Source of the DNA: G942493275 sp942493275
GTDB taxonomy: Bacteria > Actinomycetota > Coriobacteriia > Anaerosomatales > PHET01
Direction of reading: 5' to 3'
Assembly (NCBI GenBank): GCA_942493275.1
Contig: OW818687.1
Coordinates: 2,170,001 to 2,234,000 of the forward strand
Length of the DNA stretch: 64,000 nucleotides
Shown here: piece by piece, positions 52,196-59,945 of the stretch
Layout of the letters: the number at the start of each line of letters is the position of its first letter
Position numbering within the stretch: position 1 is the first letter of the stretch
Program-made: the position numbers and the translations under genes
Notes under the pieces: model-generated
Seen by the model: the letters and a program-made list of their open reading frames with translations, nothing else
Told to the model about the DNA's origin: nothing
Databases searched by the model: none

Positions 52196-52260
52196 GACCG
52201 AGTGTCAGACGCTGAGGGTACAGTTCACCTAGAGGGCGCGGGTTCGTGCTCCGCATACGG

Positions 52261-52266
52261 TACAAT
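52261..52266 (+). promoter_or_regulatory. Possible -10 element TACAAT upstream of the RsiG-like gene
   Basis: TACAAT lies 32 bases before the ATG at 52298. A matching -35 hexamer is not evident; an activator or an alternative promoter type is possible. Confidence 0.35.
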
Positions 52267-52297
52267 CTGGAATGACACCCGAGGGAGGGGGCTACCG

Positions 52298-52630
52298 ATG
52301 TCGAAAGAGCACGATCGCCTCGGAGGCGACGACGATCTTGTCGATCTCGCGAGCAAGAGCAACGAGGACCTACGCGCCATTCTCGACGATCTCTACGCCG
52401 AGGAGCAGCGGGTCTCGTATCGCCGCCGCGTTCTCCATGGCAAGATCGACATTCTGCGCGCGGAGCTTGTACGTCGCCTGAAGTCACGGCATGAGGCCGG
52501 GACGGATGTGGTCAGCGGAAGCGACGTCGAGCATCTCATCGACATCCTTGCCAATGACCTCAGGGGCGTGTCTCGCTTCGACGTCACGACCCTTCCCGAT
52601 GAAGATGACGACGAGGACGCTGACGAGTAG
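52298..52630 (+). CDS. RsiG-like small coiled-coil protein with near-match to c-di-GMP signature
   Basis: The 110-residue, mostly helical, acidic-tailed protein contains AEEQRVSYRRRVLHGKIDIL. Within it E36-x3-S40-x2-R43-x3-H47-x3-D51 matches the E(x3)S(x2)R(x3)Q(x3)D signature of RsiG anti-sigma factors, with His in place of Gln. RsiG binds the sigma factor WhiG when bound to c-di-GMP in Streptomyces; single-motif homodimeric relatives are known. No WhiG-type sigma gene is in the window. The ATG has GAGGGAGGGG 8-10 bases upstream. A helix after the motif (ILRAELVRRLK) and GSDVEHLIDILAND also match the family pattern. Confidence 0.72.
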   Translation: MSKEHDRLGGDDDLVDLASKSNEDLRAILDDLYAEEQRVSYRRRVLHGKIDILRAELVRRLKSRHEAGTDVVSGSDVEHLIDILANDLRGVSRFDVTTLPDEDDDEDADE

Positions 52631-52666
52631 CGGCCGCGGTAAGACCGTGCCCGACAAGGAGGACAC

Positions 52667-52924
52667 ATGAGTATCAACGACAAGCTGCAGGAGTTCTTCA
52701 ACGACCTCGCCACGGATGCGGTCGAAGAGCGCGTCATCGAGTACGTCATCCGAGAGGTTCATAACGGGCGCAGGCTCACCGAGGTCATCGACGATCCCTA
52801 CGTTCGCAACCGGCTCAACGACAAGCGTCGTGCGGAGCTGCTTGAGGACGCCGAGGTCATCGACGCGCTCGAGGCAGAGATCCGGGCGTCGTTCGCGGCC
52901 AAGGATTTCGGTTTCAGCTCCTGA
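52667..52924 (+). CDS. Small hypothetical protein (85 aa)
   Basis: Not recognised. The product is soluble, acidic and probably all-helical (DKLQEFFNDLATDAVEERVI; RAELLEDAEVIDALEAEIR), with no cysteine or membrane segment. A strong ribosome site (AAGGAGG, 5 bases before ATG) and placement between the RsiG-like and FHA genes support expression. It may be a partner of one of them. Confidence 0.72.
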   Translation: MSINDKLQEFFNDLATDAVEERVIEYVIREVHNGRRLTEVIDDPYVRNRLNDKRRAELLEDAEVIDALEAEIRASFAAKDFGFSS

Positions 52925-52963
52925 TCAGCTGCTCACCCCGACCGTGTGAAGGAGGTGTCGCGA

Positions 52964-53422
52964 GTGCCTGATTGCCAAGCGTGCGGAGCATCCGTGCCGG
53001 AGACCGAGACGGTGTGTGCCGCGTGCGGCACCGTGATCGCCGGGTCGACCGAGTCCTTCGAACCCGTTGGCGAGGGCGCTGTCGACGCGTCGGTCGTCGG
53101 CGGGGAGTCCGTGGAGTTTCCTGTGCTCATCGTGCGCAAGGGACATCAGCCGGGCGAGCGCTTCTACATCGAGCGCGACGCCCTGACGATCGGGCGGGAC
53201 CCCGAAAGCGACATCTTCCTCAACGACATGACGGTTTCGCGTTCGCACGCGAGCCTGCATCGCGTCGGAGCCGGTGTCTCGGTAAGAGACGAAGGCTCAC
53301 TCAACGGTACGTACGTCAACGGCGTCTGCGTCGACTCGGCGCTGCTCGGCCACGGGGACGTACTCCAGATCGGCACCTTCCAGATGGCCTACCTCGAGGG
53401 CACAGTGGGGGGAGGGCGATGA
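52964..53422 (+). CDS. Zinc-ribbon and FHA-domain protein (GarA-like)
   Basis: The 152-residue protein has an N-terminal zinc ribbon (Cys4, Cys7, Cys18, Cys21) and a C-terminal FHA domain (about 45-145). The FHA core residues are present: IGRDPESDIFLNDMTVSRSHASLH and LNGTYVNG (given as parts IGRDPESDIF, SRSHASLH). FHA domains bind phosphothreonine peptides. The pairing with the following MerR gene mirrors garA (Rv1827)-Rv1828 of mycobacteria, but the ETTS phosphorylation motif of GarA is not present. GTG 52964 follows AAGGAGG. The stop overlaps the MerR ATG. Confidence 0.87.
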   Translation: MPDCQACGASVPETETVCAACGTVIAGSTESFEPVGEGAVDASVVGGESVEFPVLIVRKGHQPGERFYIERDALTIGRDPESDIFLNDMTVSRSHASLHRVGAGVSVRDEGSLNGTYVNGVCVDSALLGHGDVLQIGTFQMAYLEGTVGGGR

Positions 53423-54129
53423 TCGCCAAGGATTACCTCACCATCGGAGAGGTCGTTCAGCGGCTCAGGTCGTCATATCCCGACCTGTCGATCTCCAAGA
53501 TCCGCTTCCTCGAAGAGGAGGAGCTGATCGCTCCGGAGCGCACCGCCGGCGGGTACCGCAAGTTCACCACCGCCGACGTCGCCCGCGTGGAGATGATCCT
53601 GAGGCTCCAGCGCGAGCACTTTCTCCCGCTGGCAATCATCCGGGAGAAGCTCGCCGAGGTCGACAAGGGTCGTGTGCCCGTTGAGTTGCAGCGCACGGGA
53701 ACCGGAGTCGCGCAGCCGATGGAGTTCGCAGTGGCCGCAGAAGGCCCTCTCGCGCTCGAAGACGTGCAGTCCGAGACGGGCATACCCGTGTCATTCGTCC
53801 GAGAGCTGGTCGAGTTCGGCATCGTGCGGATCGACGTCACCGACAGCGGCACCGAGCAGGTCGCCCGACCTGAGGTGGCCTCGATTCACGCTGCGTGGGA
53901 CCTGCGCCGATTCGGCGTCGAGCCCAGGCATCTGAGAATGTACGAGTCCTTCGCGGAGCGCGAGGCGCAGCTGTTCGCGCAGATTCTGATGCCGACGTTC
54001 AGGCATCGCACGCCGGAGACTCGCCAGAAGCTCGCCGAGACGCTCAACGAGCTCGGCGGACTGACTGACCAGCTGAAGGGGCGTCTGCTGCGGCGGGCGC
54101 TCACCGATGCGTTCGAGGAGCCGCTCTAG
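53419..54129 (+). CDS. MerR family transcriptional regulator (FtsR-like)
   Basis: The 236-residue protein has the MerR DNA-binding domain (DYLTIGEVVQRLRSSYPDLS; SKIRFLEEEELIAPERTAGG; YRKFTTADVARVEMILRLQ). A ~130-residue helical C-terminal region follows without metal-binding cysteines. This domain order and the FHA neighbour match the actinobacterial FtsR/Rv1828 regulators, one of which controls ftsZ in Corynebacterium. The start is translationally coupled to the FHA gene. Target genes are unknown here. Confidence 0.87.
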   Translation: MIAKDYLTIGEVVQRLRSSYPDLSISKIRFLEEEELIAPERTAGGYRKFTTADVARVEMILRLQREHFLPLAIIREKLAEVDKGRVPVELQRTGTGVAQPMEFAVAAEGPLALEDVQSETGIPVSFVRELVEFGIVRIDVTDSGTEQVARPEVASIHAAWDLRRFGVEPRHLRMYESFAEREAQLFAQILMPTFRHRTPETRQKLAETLNELGGLTDQLKGRLLRRALTDAFEEPL

Positions 54130-54132
54130 CGG

Positions 54133-54588
54133 ATGGCTGAGAGCAGGGACACCCACCCTCGCGAGAACGCCACGCAGGCGACAGACCACCCACCGCTCAA
54201 CGAGATCTCCTTCGCTCACGCGAGTGAACGGGTCGCCGCCGAGATACTCGACGCCTACGGCGTTCGCTGGCAGTACGAGCCCAACACGTTCCCTATCGAC
54301 TGGGATGCGTCCGGCAAGGTCATCAGATCGTTCAGCCCGGACTTCTACCTTCCGGACTTCGACCTCTACATCGAGCTCACGACGATGAACCAGAAGCTCG
54401 TGACCAAAAAGAACCGCAAGGTCAGACGGCTCAAGGAGCTCTATCCCGAGATCAACATCCGCATCTTCTACCAGAAGGACTTCCGGCGGCTTCTGGCGCG
54501 GTTCGGCGTGCCCACCGAGCCTCGGCCGCATGGAGAGGGTGGAGGGTTCGTGGTGAAGTCCGGAGCCGACCCCGAGGAGGAGCGATGA
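54133..54588 (+). CDS. Small protein with probable PD-(D/E)XK nuclease-like fold
   Basis: The 151-residue protein has a core FSPDFYLPDFDLYIELTTMN followed by LVTKKNRKVRRLKELYP: a PD...E-x-T layout with downstream lysines, resembling the restriction-endonuclease-like fold. N- and C-termini are polar and low-complexity. The function is unknown; it could be a nuclease or a non-catalytic relative. It sits between the MerR gene and hpt, overlapping the hpt ATG by 4 bases, and probably belongs to the same operon. Confidence 0.65.
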   Translation: MAESRDTHPRENATQATDHPPLNEISFAHASERVAAEILDAYGVRWQYEPNTFPIDWDASGKVIRSFSPDFYLPDFDLYIELTTMNQKLVTKKNRKVRRLKELYPEINIRIFYQKDFRRLLARFGVPTEPRPHGEGGGFVVKSGADPEEER

Positions 54589-55127
54589 TCCCGCTTCCTC
54601 CGGAGTGTGACGCCGTCGTTCTCACCGAGCAGCAGATCGCCGAGCGCGTATCCGAGCTCGGATTGGCGGTGGCTTCCGAGCACGAGGGCGAGGACCTGCG
54701 CCTGATCACGGTGTTGAAGGGCGGACTGTTCTTCCTCTCGGATCTCTGCAGGGAGGTCGACCTTCCGCTCAGCGTCGACTTCCTTTCGATCTCGCCGTAC
54801 CGTCACGGGCACTCAGGCTCGGTGCAGGTCACCAAGGATCTCGACGACGACATAGCGGGAGCATCGATCGTGCTGGTCGAGGACATGGTCGATACCGGCC
54901 TCACGCTCAACTACATCTTGAGATTGCTCCGGGAGCGCGGAGCAGCGCGCGTAGAAGTGTGCGCGTTGTTCGACAAGCCGGCCCGACGCATCGCCGAGGT
55001 GCCGCTCGCATACCGCGGGTTCTCGCTTGCCGACGGCTTCTACGTCGGGTACGGCCTCGACCTGGACGGGCGCTATCGCAACCTTCCTTACCTCGCATCC
55101 GTTATCGAGGAGGTCGTCTGCCCGTAA
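54585..55127 (+). CDS. hpt: Hypoxanthine phosphoribosyltransferase
   Basis: The 180-residue enzyme salvages hypoxanthine or guanine with PRPP. It shows VLKGGLFFLSDLCREV and the PRPP motif IVLVEDMVDTGLTLNYIL, with the hallmark pair of acidic residues, and FYVGYGLDLDGRYRNLPYL near the C-terminus. Length is normal. The ATG overlaps the preceding gene's stop. apt follows 83 bases later, making a purine-salvage pair. Confidence 0.93.
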   Translation: MIPLPPECDAVVLTEQQIAERVSELGLAVASEHEGEDLRLITVLKGGLFFLSDLCREVDLPLSVDFLSISPYRHGHSGSVQVTKDLDDDIAGASIVLVEDMVDTGLTLNYILRLLRERGAARVEVCALFDKPARRIAEVPLAYRGFSLADGFYVGYGLDLDGRYRNLPYLASVIEEVVCP

Positions 55128-55210
55128 GCGCGGCTTTCTAGGACGGTCGCCACGCGATAGGCTAGGTACACTACGGTCCGTCAGGGCCGTCGACTTATGA
55201 GGAGGAGCAC

Positions 55211-55729
55211 GTGGATCTGTCGAGCTACATCAGAGACATCCCGGACTGGCCCAAAGAGGGCATCGTCTTCAAGGACATCACCCCCTTGCTCTCGAATCCC
55301 GAGGGCTTCAAGGGTGCGATCGATACTCTTGCAGAGAACTACGAGAACATCGGCATCACCAAGGTCATGGGCGCTGAGGCGCGCGGCTTCATCTTCGGCG
55401 GTGCCCTGGCCTACAAGCTGGGTGCGGGTTTTGTCCCTGCTCGCAAGCCGGGCAAGCTTCCGTGGACGACCACGACGGTGACCTACGACCTCGAGTACGG
55501 AACCGACTCCCTTGAGGTCCACGCCGATGCGTTCGGCCCGGGCGACAAGGTGGTTATCGTTGACGACGTGCTCGCCACCGGCGGCACCGCTGCCGCGAAG
55601 GCGGAACTCGTGGCGGCCACCGGAGCCGAGATTGCCGGCTTCGCGTTCCTCATCGAGCTGGACTTCCTCGACGGTCGCTCGAAGCTTCCGGCAGGCAAGA
55701 AGATCGTTTCGCTGATCCACGTGGACTAG
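55211..55729 (+). CDS. apt: Adenine phosphoribosyltransferase
   Basis: The 172-residue enzyme makes AMP from adenine and PRPP. The sequence IRDIPDWPKEGIVFKDITPL is the family N-terminus, and VVIVDDVLATGGTAAAKAEL is the PRPP-binding motif. GAEARGFIFGGALAYKLGAG and RKPGKLPW are also typical. The GTG start follows GAGGAGGAG. A possible promoter may lie in the 83-base gap, but no clean -35/-10 pair is seen. Confidence 0.93.
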   Translation: MDLSSYIRDIPDWPKEGIVFKDITPLLSNPEGFKGAIDTLAENYENIGITKVMGAEARGFIFGGALAYKLGAGFVPARKPGKLPWTTTTVTYDLEYGTDSLEVHADAFGPGDKVVIVDDVLATGGTAAAKAELVAATGAEIAGFAFLIELDFLDGRSKLPAGKKIVSLIHVD

Positions 55730-55773
55730 AACGGAACTCGTGCCTCGTGCACTCCGCGATGTGAGAGCTGACA

Positions 55774-55816
55774 CCGGCCGGTGGTATCATGATCATGTGA
55801 TGCCGCCGGCCGGTGG
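55774..55816 (+). promoter_or_regulatory. Direct repeats CCGGCCGGTGG upstream of the NlpC/P60 gene
   Basis: The 11-base sequence occurs twice (55774-55784 and 55806-55816), 32 bases apart, about three helical turns. A palindromic TATCATGATCATG stretch lies between. This arrangement suggests a protein-binding site controlling the hydrolase gene 45 bases downstream. Confidence 0.4.
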
Positions 55817-55860
55817 CGCCTCGAGTCGTAGCCGTTCATGACGCAGCAGCAGGAGGTACG

Positions 55861-56994
55861 GTGCGGGCGACGTTCTCACGCATTCCGAGTGAGAAGATCA
55901 TCGCCGTGGTCGTGGCGATGGTGTTCCTGTTGCCGCCAGTCTCATCGGCAGCGCCTACCAACTCCCAGATCGAGGCTGCGAAGGACTCCGCAGCGGCTGC
56001 TCGCAAGCGGCTCGACGACCTTGCTGACGACCTCGAGGAGCGCACCGAGGAGTACCTCGAGATCGAGGCGGCTGTCGAGGCGACCGACCAGGAGATCATG
56101 CGGACGGAGCGCGAACTCGAACTCGCACTCACCGAACTGGCCCAGACCCAGGGCCGTCTCAACACCAGGGTCGACAACATCTATCGCAACGGCGGGATCG
56201 ACATCGTATCGGTCGTTGTCGGGGTAAGCGACTTCCAGGACCTCGTCTCGCGCCTCGATCTCATGCGTCGCATCGGCCGCAGTGATGCGTCCCTGGTCGC
56301 AGAGGTCAAAGCCGCTCGCGAACGAATCGCGACCACCAAGGCGTCGCTTGAGAATCGACGCACCGAGCAGATTGCGCTCAGAGCCAAAGCCAAGGCCAAG
56401 CGCGAACAGGTCGAGGCTGCGGTGGACGAGCAGGAGCGCTACCTCGCATCGATAGACGCCAAGCTCAAGAGCCTGATTGCCGAGGAGCGCGCTCGCCAGG
56501 AGCGGCTCGCCAGGGAGGCGGCGGCGCGTGCGGCCGAGCGTGCCGCCGCGCAGGCGAAGTCAAACTCGTACGCGCCCGGCAGGACGTTTGACGCGGCCGC
56601 ACTCGGAGCTCCCCACCCTGATGTCGTGGCCGTGGCCCGGCGCTTCGAGGGCAAGACGCCCTACGTGTGGGGTGGCACGACTCCTTCCGGATTCGACTGC
56701 TCCGGACTCACACAGTACTGCTATCGAGAGATCGGCGTCACGATTCCGCGCACCAGCAGGACCCAGTTCCGGGTCGGTGCTTTCATCCCTCCGAACCGTC
56801 TCGACCTGCTCGCACCGGGCGATCTGGTGTTCTTCGGCCGTGACGGCGATCCTGGCCGTATCCACCACGTAGGCATCTACGTCGGGGGAGGCGACTACAT
56901 ACACGCGCCTCAAACAGGACAGCGCGTCTCCACGTCGTCGCTCACCGGGCGCATCGCCAGCAGGGGCGACTACGTCGGGGCGACTCGCCCCTGA
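55861..56994 (+). CDS. NlpC/P60 family peptidoglycan hydrolase
   Basis: The 377-residue secreted protein has an N-terminal signal sequence (about residues 10-30, IIAVVVAMVFLLPPVSSAAP), a long coiled coil (about 35-240) and a C-terminal NlpC/P60 cysteine peptidase domain (about 260-377). Catalytic residues are in FDCSGLTQYC (cysteine), RIHHVGIYVG (histidine) and YIHAPQTGQ. This matches RipA/CwlO-type hydrolases that cut stem peptides during growth. The GTG at 55861 follows AGGAGG at 4 bases. Confidence 0.9.
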   Translation: MRATFSRIPSEKIIAVVVAMVFLLPPVSSAAPTNSQIEAAKDSAAAARKRLDDLADDLEERTEEYLEIEAAVEATDQEIMRTERELELALTELAQTQGRLNTRVDNIYRNGGIDIVSVVVGVSDFQDLVSRLDLMRRIGRSDASLVAEVKAARERIATTKASLENRRTEQIALRAKAKAKREQVEAAVDEQERYLASIDAKLKSLIAEERARQERLAREAAARAAERAAAQAKSNSYAPGRTFDAAALGAPHPDVVAVARRFEGKTPYVWGGTTPSGFDCSGLTQYCYREIGVTIPRTSRTQFRVGAFIPPNRLDLLAPGDLVFFGRDGDPGRIHHVGIYVGGGDYIHAPQTGQRVSTSSLTGRIASRGDYVGATRP

Positions 56995-57055
56995 CGCTGG
57001 GCCGCCAGGCCGACCGTCCACCCTGTCGACAGACGCCGTTCAGCCCTTCCGAGCA

Positions 57056-57084
57056 TTAGTTCCGCAGGTAGCGTGTGGTATTAT
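57056..57084 (+). promoter_or_regulatory. Promoter of the iorAB-ACT operon
   Basis: TTAGTT (57056-57061) and TATTAT (57079-57084) are separated by exactly 17 bases. The predicted start near 57091 leaves a 45-base leader before the iorA GTG. Confidence 0.55.
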
Positions 57085-57135
57085 TCGCGCATCCCTGAGC
57101 GTGCGAAGCAGGGGTTCAAGAGGCAAGGGGACTGC

Positions 57136-58902
57136 GTGGAACGTATCCTGCTTTCCGGCAATGAAGCGGTCGCGCGGGGGGCGTGGGAAGCGGGCGCCGC
57201 GGTTGGCGTCGGCTATCCGGGAACCCCCTCTACCGAGACGCTCGAGCGTTTTGCGAAGCTGCCGGACGTCTATGCCGAATGGGCACCCAACGAGAAGGTT
57301 GCGCTTGAGGTCGGGGCCGGCGTTTCGTTTGCGGGCAAGCGCGTGCTGGTGACCATGAAGCATGTGGGGCTCAACGTCGCGGCCGACCCGCTCTTCACGC
57401 TGGCTTACACGGGCGTGGGTGCGGGTCTCGTCATTCTCGTGGCAGACGATCCCGGCATGCACTCCTCGCAAAACGAGCAGGACTCTCACAACTACGCCGC
57501 GTTCGCGCGCGTGCCGATTCTCGACCCGTCCGACTCCGCTGAGGCGCTCGCGTTCACCCGCGAGGCGTTCGAGATATCGGAGCGGTTCGACATCCCGGTG
57601 CTGGTCCGCTCCACCGTGCGCGTCGCGCACGCCAAGTCGCCGGTAGTCTTGGGCGATCGTGCCGAAATGGCGCCCCGTGGGGCGTACAAGTCGAATCCGG
57701 GCAAGTGGGTCATGATGCCGGCCATGGCACGCGCTCGCAGGCTCGATCTCGACCGTCGCATGCGCGAAGTCGCCGAGTTCGCCGAGCAGACCGACCTGAA
57801 CCGCGCCGAGTACCGCGACACGGCGGTCGGCATCGTGTGCGCCGGTGTCTGCTACCAGCACGTTCGCGAGGCGATGCCCGAGGCATCCGTTCTCAAGATC
57901 GGCATGAGCCACCCGCTTCCCGCCGATCTCGTCTCCGAGTTCGCGCAGAAGGTGGACGCGCTCTACGTCATCGAGGAAGCTGACGCGTTTATGGCGCGTG
58001 AGCTGGCCCGCATGGGCATCGACGTCACCCCGCTCGACCTGCCTGTGAGCGGCGAGATCACTCCCGGCGCGATCAAGCGTGCGTTCGGTCAGCCCGAGCC
58101 CCCGCTGCGTGAGTGCGACGAGTCGCTTCCGCCGCGGCCTCCGCTGATGTGTCCCGGGTGTCCTCATAGGCCCGTCTTTCACACGCTCAAGAAGATCAAA
58201 GCCGTGGTCACCGGCGACATTGGCTGCTACACGCTGGGTGCTCTGCGACCGCTCGCCGCGATGGACACCTGCGTGTGCATGGGCGCTTCCGTCGGCATGG
58301 CGCATGGCGCCGAGATCGCCGGGGGCATAGAAGATCGGCCGGTCGTCGGCGTGATCGGTGACTCTACGTTCGCCCACTCGGGCATCAGTGGCGTTCTGAA
58401 CACCGTCTACAACGGTGGTCGCGGGACGGTCCTCGTGCTGGACAACAGGATCACCGCGATGACGGGACACCAGGGCAACCCGGTGAACGGCATCCCCCTG
58501 CAGGAGCGCGCCTCGCACGAGACGGATCTGGTGGAGCTGCTGAAGGCGATCGGCGTGCCACGCGTGCGCGTTGTCGATCCTCACGACTTCGCAGCAGCCG
58601 AAACCGCGCTTCGCGAGGAGACTGCGGCCGAGGAGTACTCGGTCATCGTGTTCAAGGCTCCCTGCGCGCTTCTCGTCCGCGACCACGGTGATCCGTACGC
58701 CGTGGATGAAGAGGCGTGCACCAAGTGCGGCGCATGTATCAAACTCGGCTGTCCCGCCATCGGGCGTGATGAGATGACCAAGCGCGCCTATATCGACACC
58801 GCGACCTGCGTCGGCTGCGGACAGTGCGTCCAGGTGTGCAAGTACGACGCGATCGTTCACAGCGGGCCTGCCTGCGAGCGGCCGTTCGGAGGGCGCGTAT
58901 GA
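57136..58902 (+). CDS. iorA: Indolepyruvate ferredoxin oxidoreductase, alpha subunit
   Basis: The 588-residue protein oxidises arylpyruvates from aromatic amino acids to aryl-acetyl-CoA. It has the N-terminal pyrimidine-binding region (VGYPGTPSTETLERF), LMCPGCPHRPVFHTL, the TPP-binding GDIGCYTLGA and GDSTFAHSGISG, and a C-terminal two-cluster ferredoxin domain (CTKCGACIKLGCP; CVGCGQCVQVCKYDA). Length is normal. GTG 57136 follows AAGGGG. The iorB ATG overlaps its stop. Confidence 0.94.
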   Translation: MERILLSGNEAVARGAWEAGAAVGVGYPGTPSTETLERFAKLPDVYAEWAPNEKVALEVGAGVSFAGKRVLVTMKHVGLNVAADPLFTLAYTGVGAGLVILVADDPGMHSSQNEQDSHNYAAFARVPILDPSDSAEALAFTREAFEISERFDIPVLVRSTVRVAHAKSPVVLGDRAEMAPRGAYKSNPGKWVMMPAMARARRLDLDRRMREVAEFAEQTDLNRAEYRDTAVGIVCAGVCYQHVREAMPEASVLKIGMSHPLPADLVSEFAQKVDALYVIEEADAFMARELARMGIDVTPLDLPVSGEITPGAIKRAFGQPEPPLRECDESLPPRPPLMCPGCPHRPVFHTLKKIKAVVTGDIGCYTLGALRPLAAMDTCVCMGASVGMAHGAEIAGGIEDRPVVGVIGDSTFAHSGISGVLNTVYNGGRGTVLVLDNRITAMTGHQGNPVNGIPLQERASHETDLVELLKAIGVPRVRVVDPHDFAAAETALREETAAEEYSVIVFKAPCALLVRDHGDPYAVDEEACTKCGACIKLGCPAIGRDEMTKRAYIDTATCVGCGQCVQVCKYDAIVHSGPACERPFGGRV

Positions 58903-59489
58903 CCACCACCACCGTGATGTTGTGCGGCGTTGGCGGGCAGGGCACGATCCTGGCTGCCGACCTGCTCGCGAAGGTCGCGACCGCCTCGGCACTCGAGGTC
59001 AAGCTCTCCGAGGTTCACGGGATGGCGCAGCGCGGGGGGAGCGTCGACACCGTCGTGCGATTCGGCGAAGAGGTGTTCTCGCCGGTCACCGACCCGGGCA
59101 TGGTCGACCATCTCGTTGCCTTCGAGCTCATCGAAGCCATGCGTCGCGTCCACTACGTCCGTCCCGAAGGCCGGCTGCTGGTGAACCCTCGCTCGATCCT
59201 GCCGATGCCGGTTCTCACCGGTGACCTGCCGCACCCGCACGGCCTCGCCGCCGTGCTCGAGGACGAGGGTGCGATCTTTGTCGATGCCGACGAACTCGCG
59301 TGCGAGGCGGGTAGCCCCAAGTCCGCCAACGTGGTTCTCATGGGGGCTCTTTCTACCGGTCTTCCCTTCGCCGAGGAGACCTGGCGTGAAGTCATCGTCA
59401 ATCGCGTTCCGCCCAAGACGGTAGAGGCTAACCTCGCCGCATTCGAGCTGGGCCGGCGCGCGTGTCTAGAGGGGGAGTGCGACCTGTGA
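58899..59489 (+). CDS. iorB: Indolepyruvate ferredoxin oxidoreductase, beta subunit
   Basis: The 196-residue gamma-type subunit begins with VMLCGVGGQGTILAADLLAK and contains KLSEVHGMAQRGGSVDTVVR, which carry the family features. It forms the IOR heterotetramer with iorA. The start overlaps the iorA stop (ATGA), and its stop overlaps the GTG of the ACT gene, so the three genes are coupled. Confidence 0.93.
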   Translation: MTTTTVMLCGVGGQGTILAADLLAKVATASALEVKLSEVHGMAQRGGSVDTVVRFGEEVFSPVTDPGMVDHLVAFELIEAMRRVHYVRPEGRLLVNPRSILPMPVLTGDLPHPHGLAAVLEDEGAIFVDADELACEAGSPKSANVVLMGALSTGLPFAEETWREVIVNRVPPKTVEANLAAFELGRRACLEGECDL

Positions 59490-59902
59490 ACGTCAAGCAG
59501 CTGAGCGTCTTCATCGAGAACAAGGCCGGACGAGTGAGTGAGGTCACGGAGGTCCTCGGACAGGCCGGGATCAACATCCGCGGCTTCTCGGTGTCCGATA
59601 CCGCCGACTACGGCATAGTCCGCCTCGTGGTCGACGATCCGGATGCCGGCGCGAAGGCCCTGCAAGACGCCGGTTTCACGGTCAAGATGTCTGACGTCAT
59701 CTGTCTCAATCTGCCTGACCAGCCGGGCGGCCTCGCGGGCGTCCTCAAGGTCGTCTCGGACGCAGGGGTCAACATCGAGTACGTCTATTCGCTCATCTCG
59801 ACCTACGTGGTCATCAACGTTGCCGACATCGATCGGGCCCAATCCCTTCTCAAGGGCAAGCCCGTCGAGCTCGTATCGCAAGAAGACATGGCGCGCATCT
59901 GA
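59486..59902 (+). CDS. Tandem ACT-domain protein
   Basis: The 138-residue protein has two ACT domains (LSVFIENKAGRVSEVTEVLG ... GINIRGFSVSDTADYGIVRL; ICLNLPDQPGGLAGVLKVV ... NIEYVYSLISTYVVINVA). Homologues often follow iorAB or paaK genes in anaerobes. It is a clear relative of the ACT protein at 44351-44779. ACT domains bind amino acids, so it may regulate IOR activity or expression. The GTG start overlaps the iorB stop and follows GGGGGAG. Confidence 0.87.
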   Translation: MNVKQLSVFIENKAGRVSEVTEVLGQAGINIRGFSVSDTADYGIVRLVVDDPDAGAKALQDAGFTVKMSDVICLNLPDQPGGLAGVLKVVSDAGVNIEYVYSLISTYVVINVADIDRAQSLLKGKPVELVSQEDMARI

Positions 59903-59945
59903 GCAACAAGTCGGGCGTGCCGACGACGATCGAAGGAGGTAGGTC

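Noticed and set aside
57040..58992. 650-codon open frame on the minus strand
   Set aside because: Antisense to iorA; no motif and Arg/His-rich composition.
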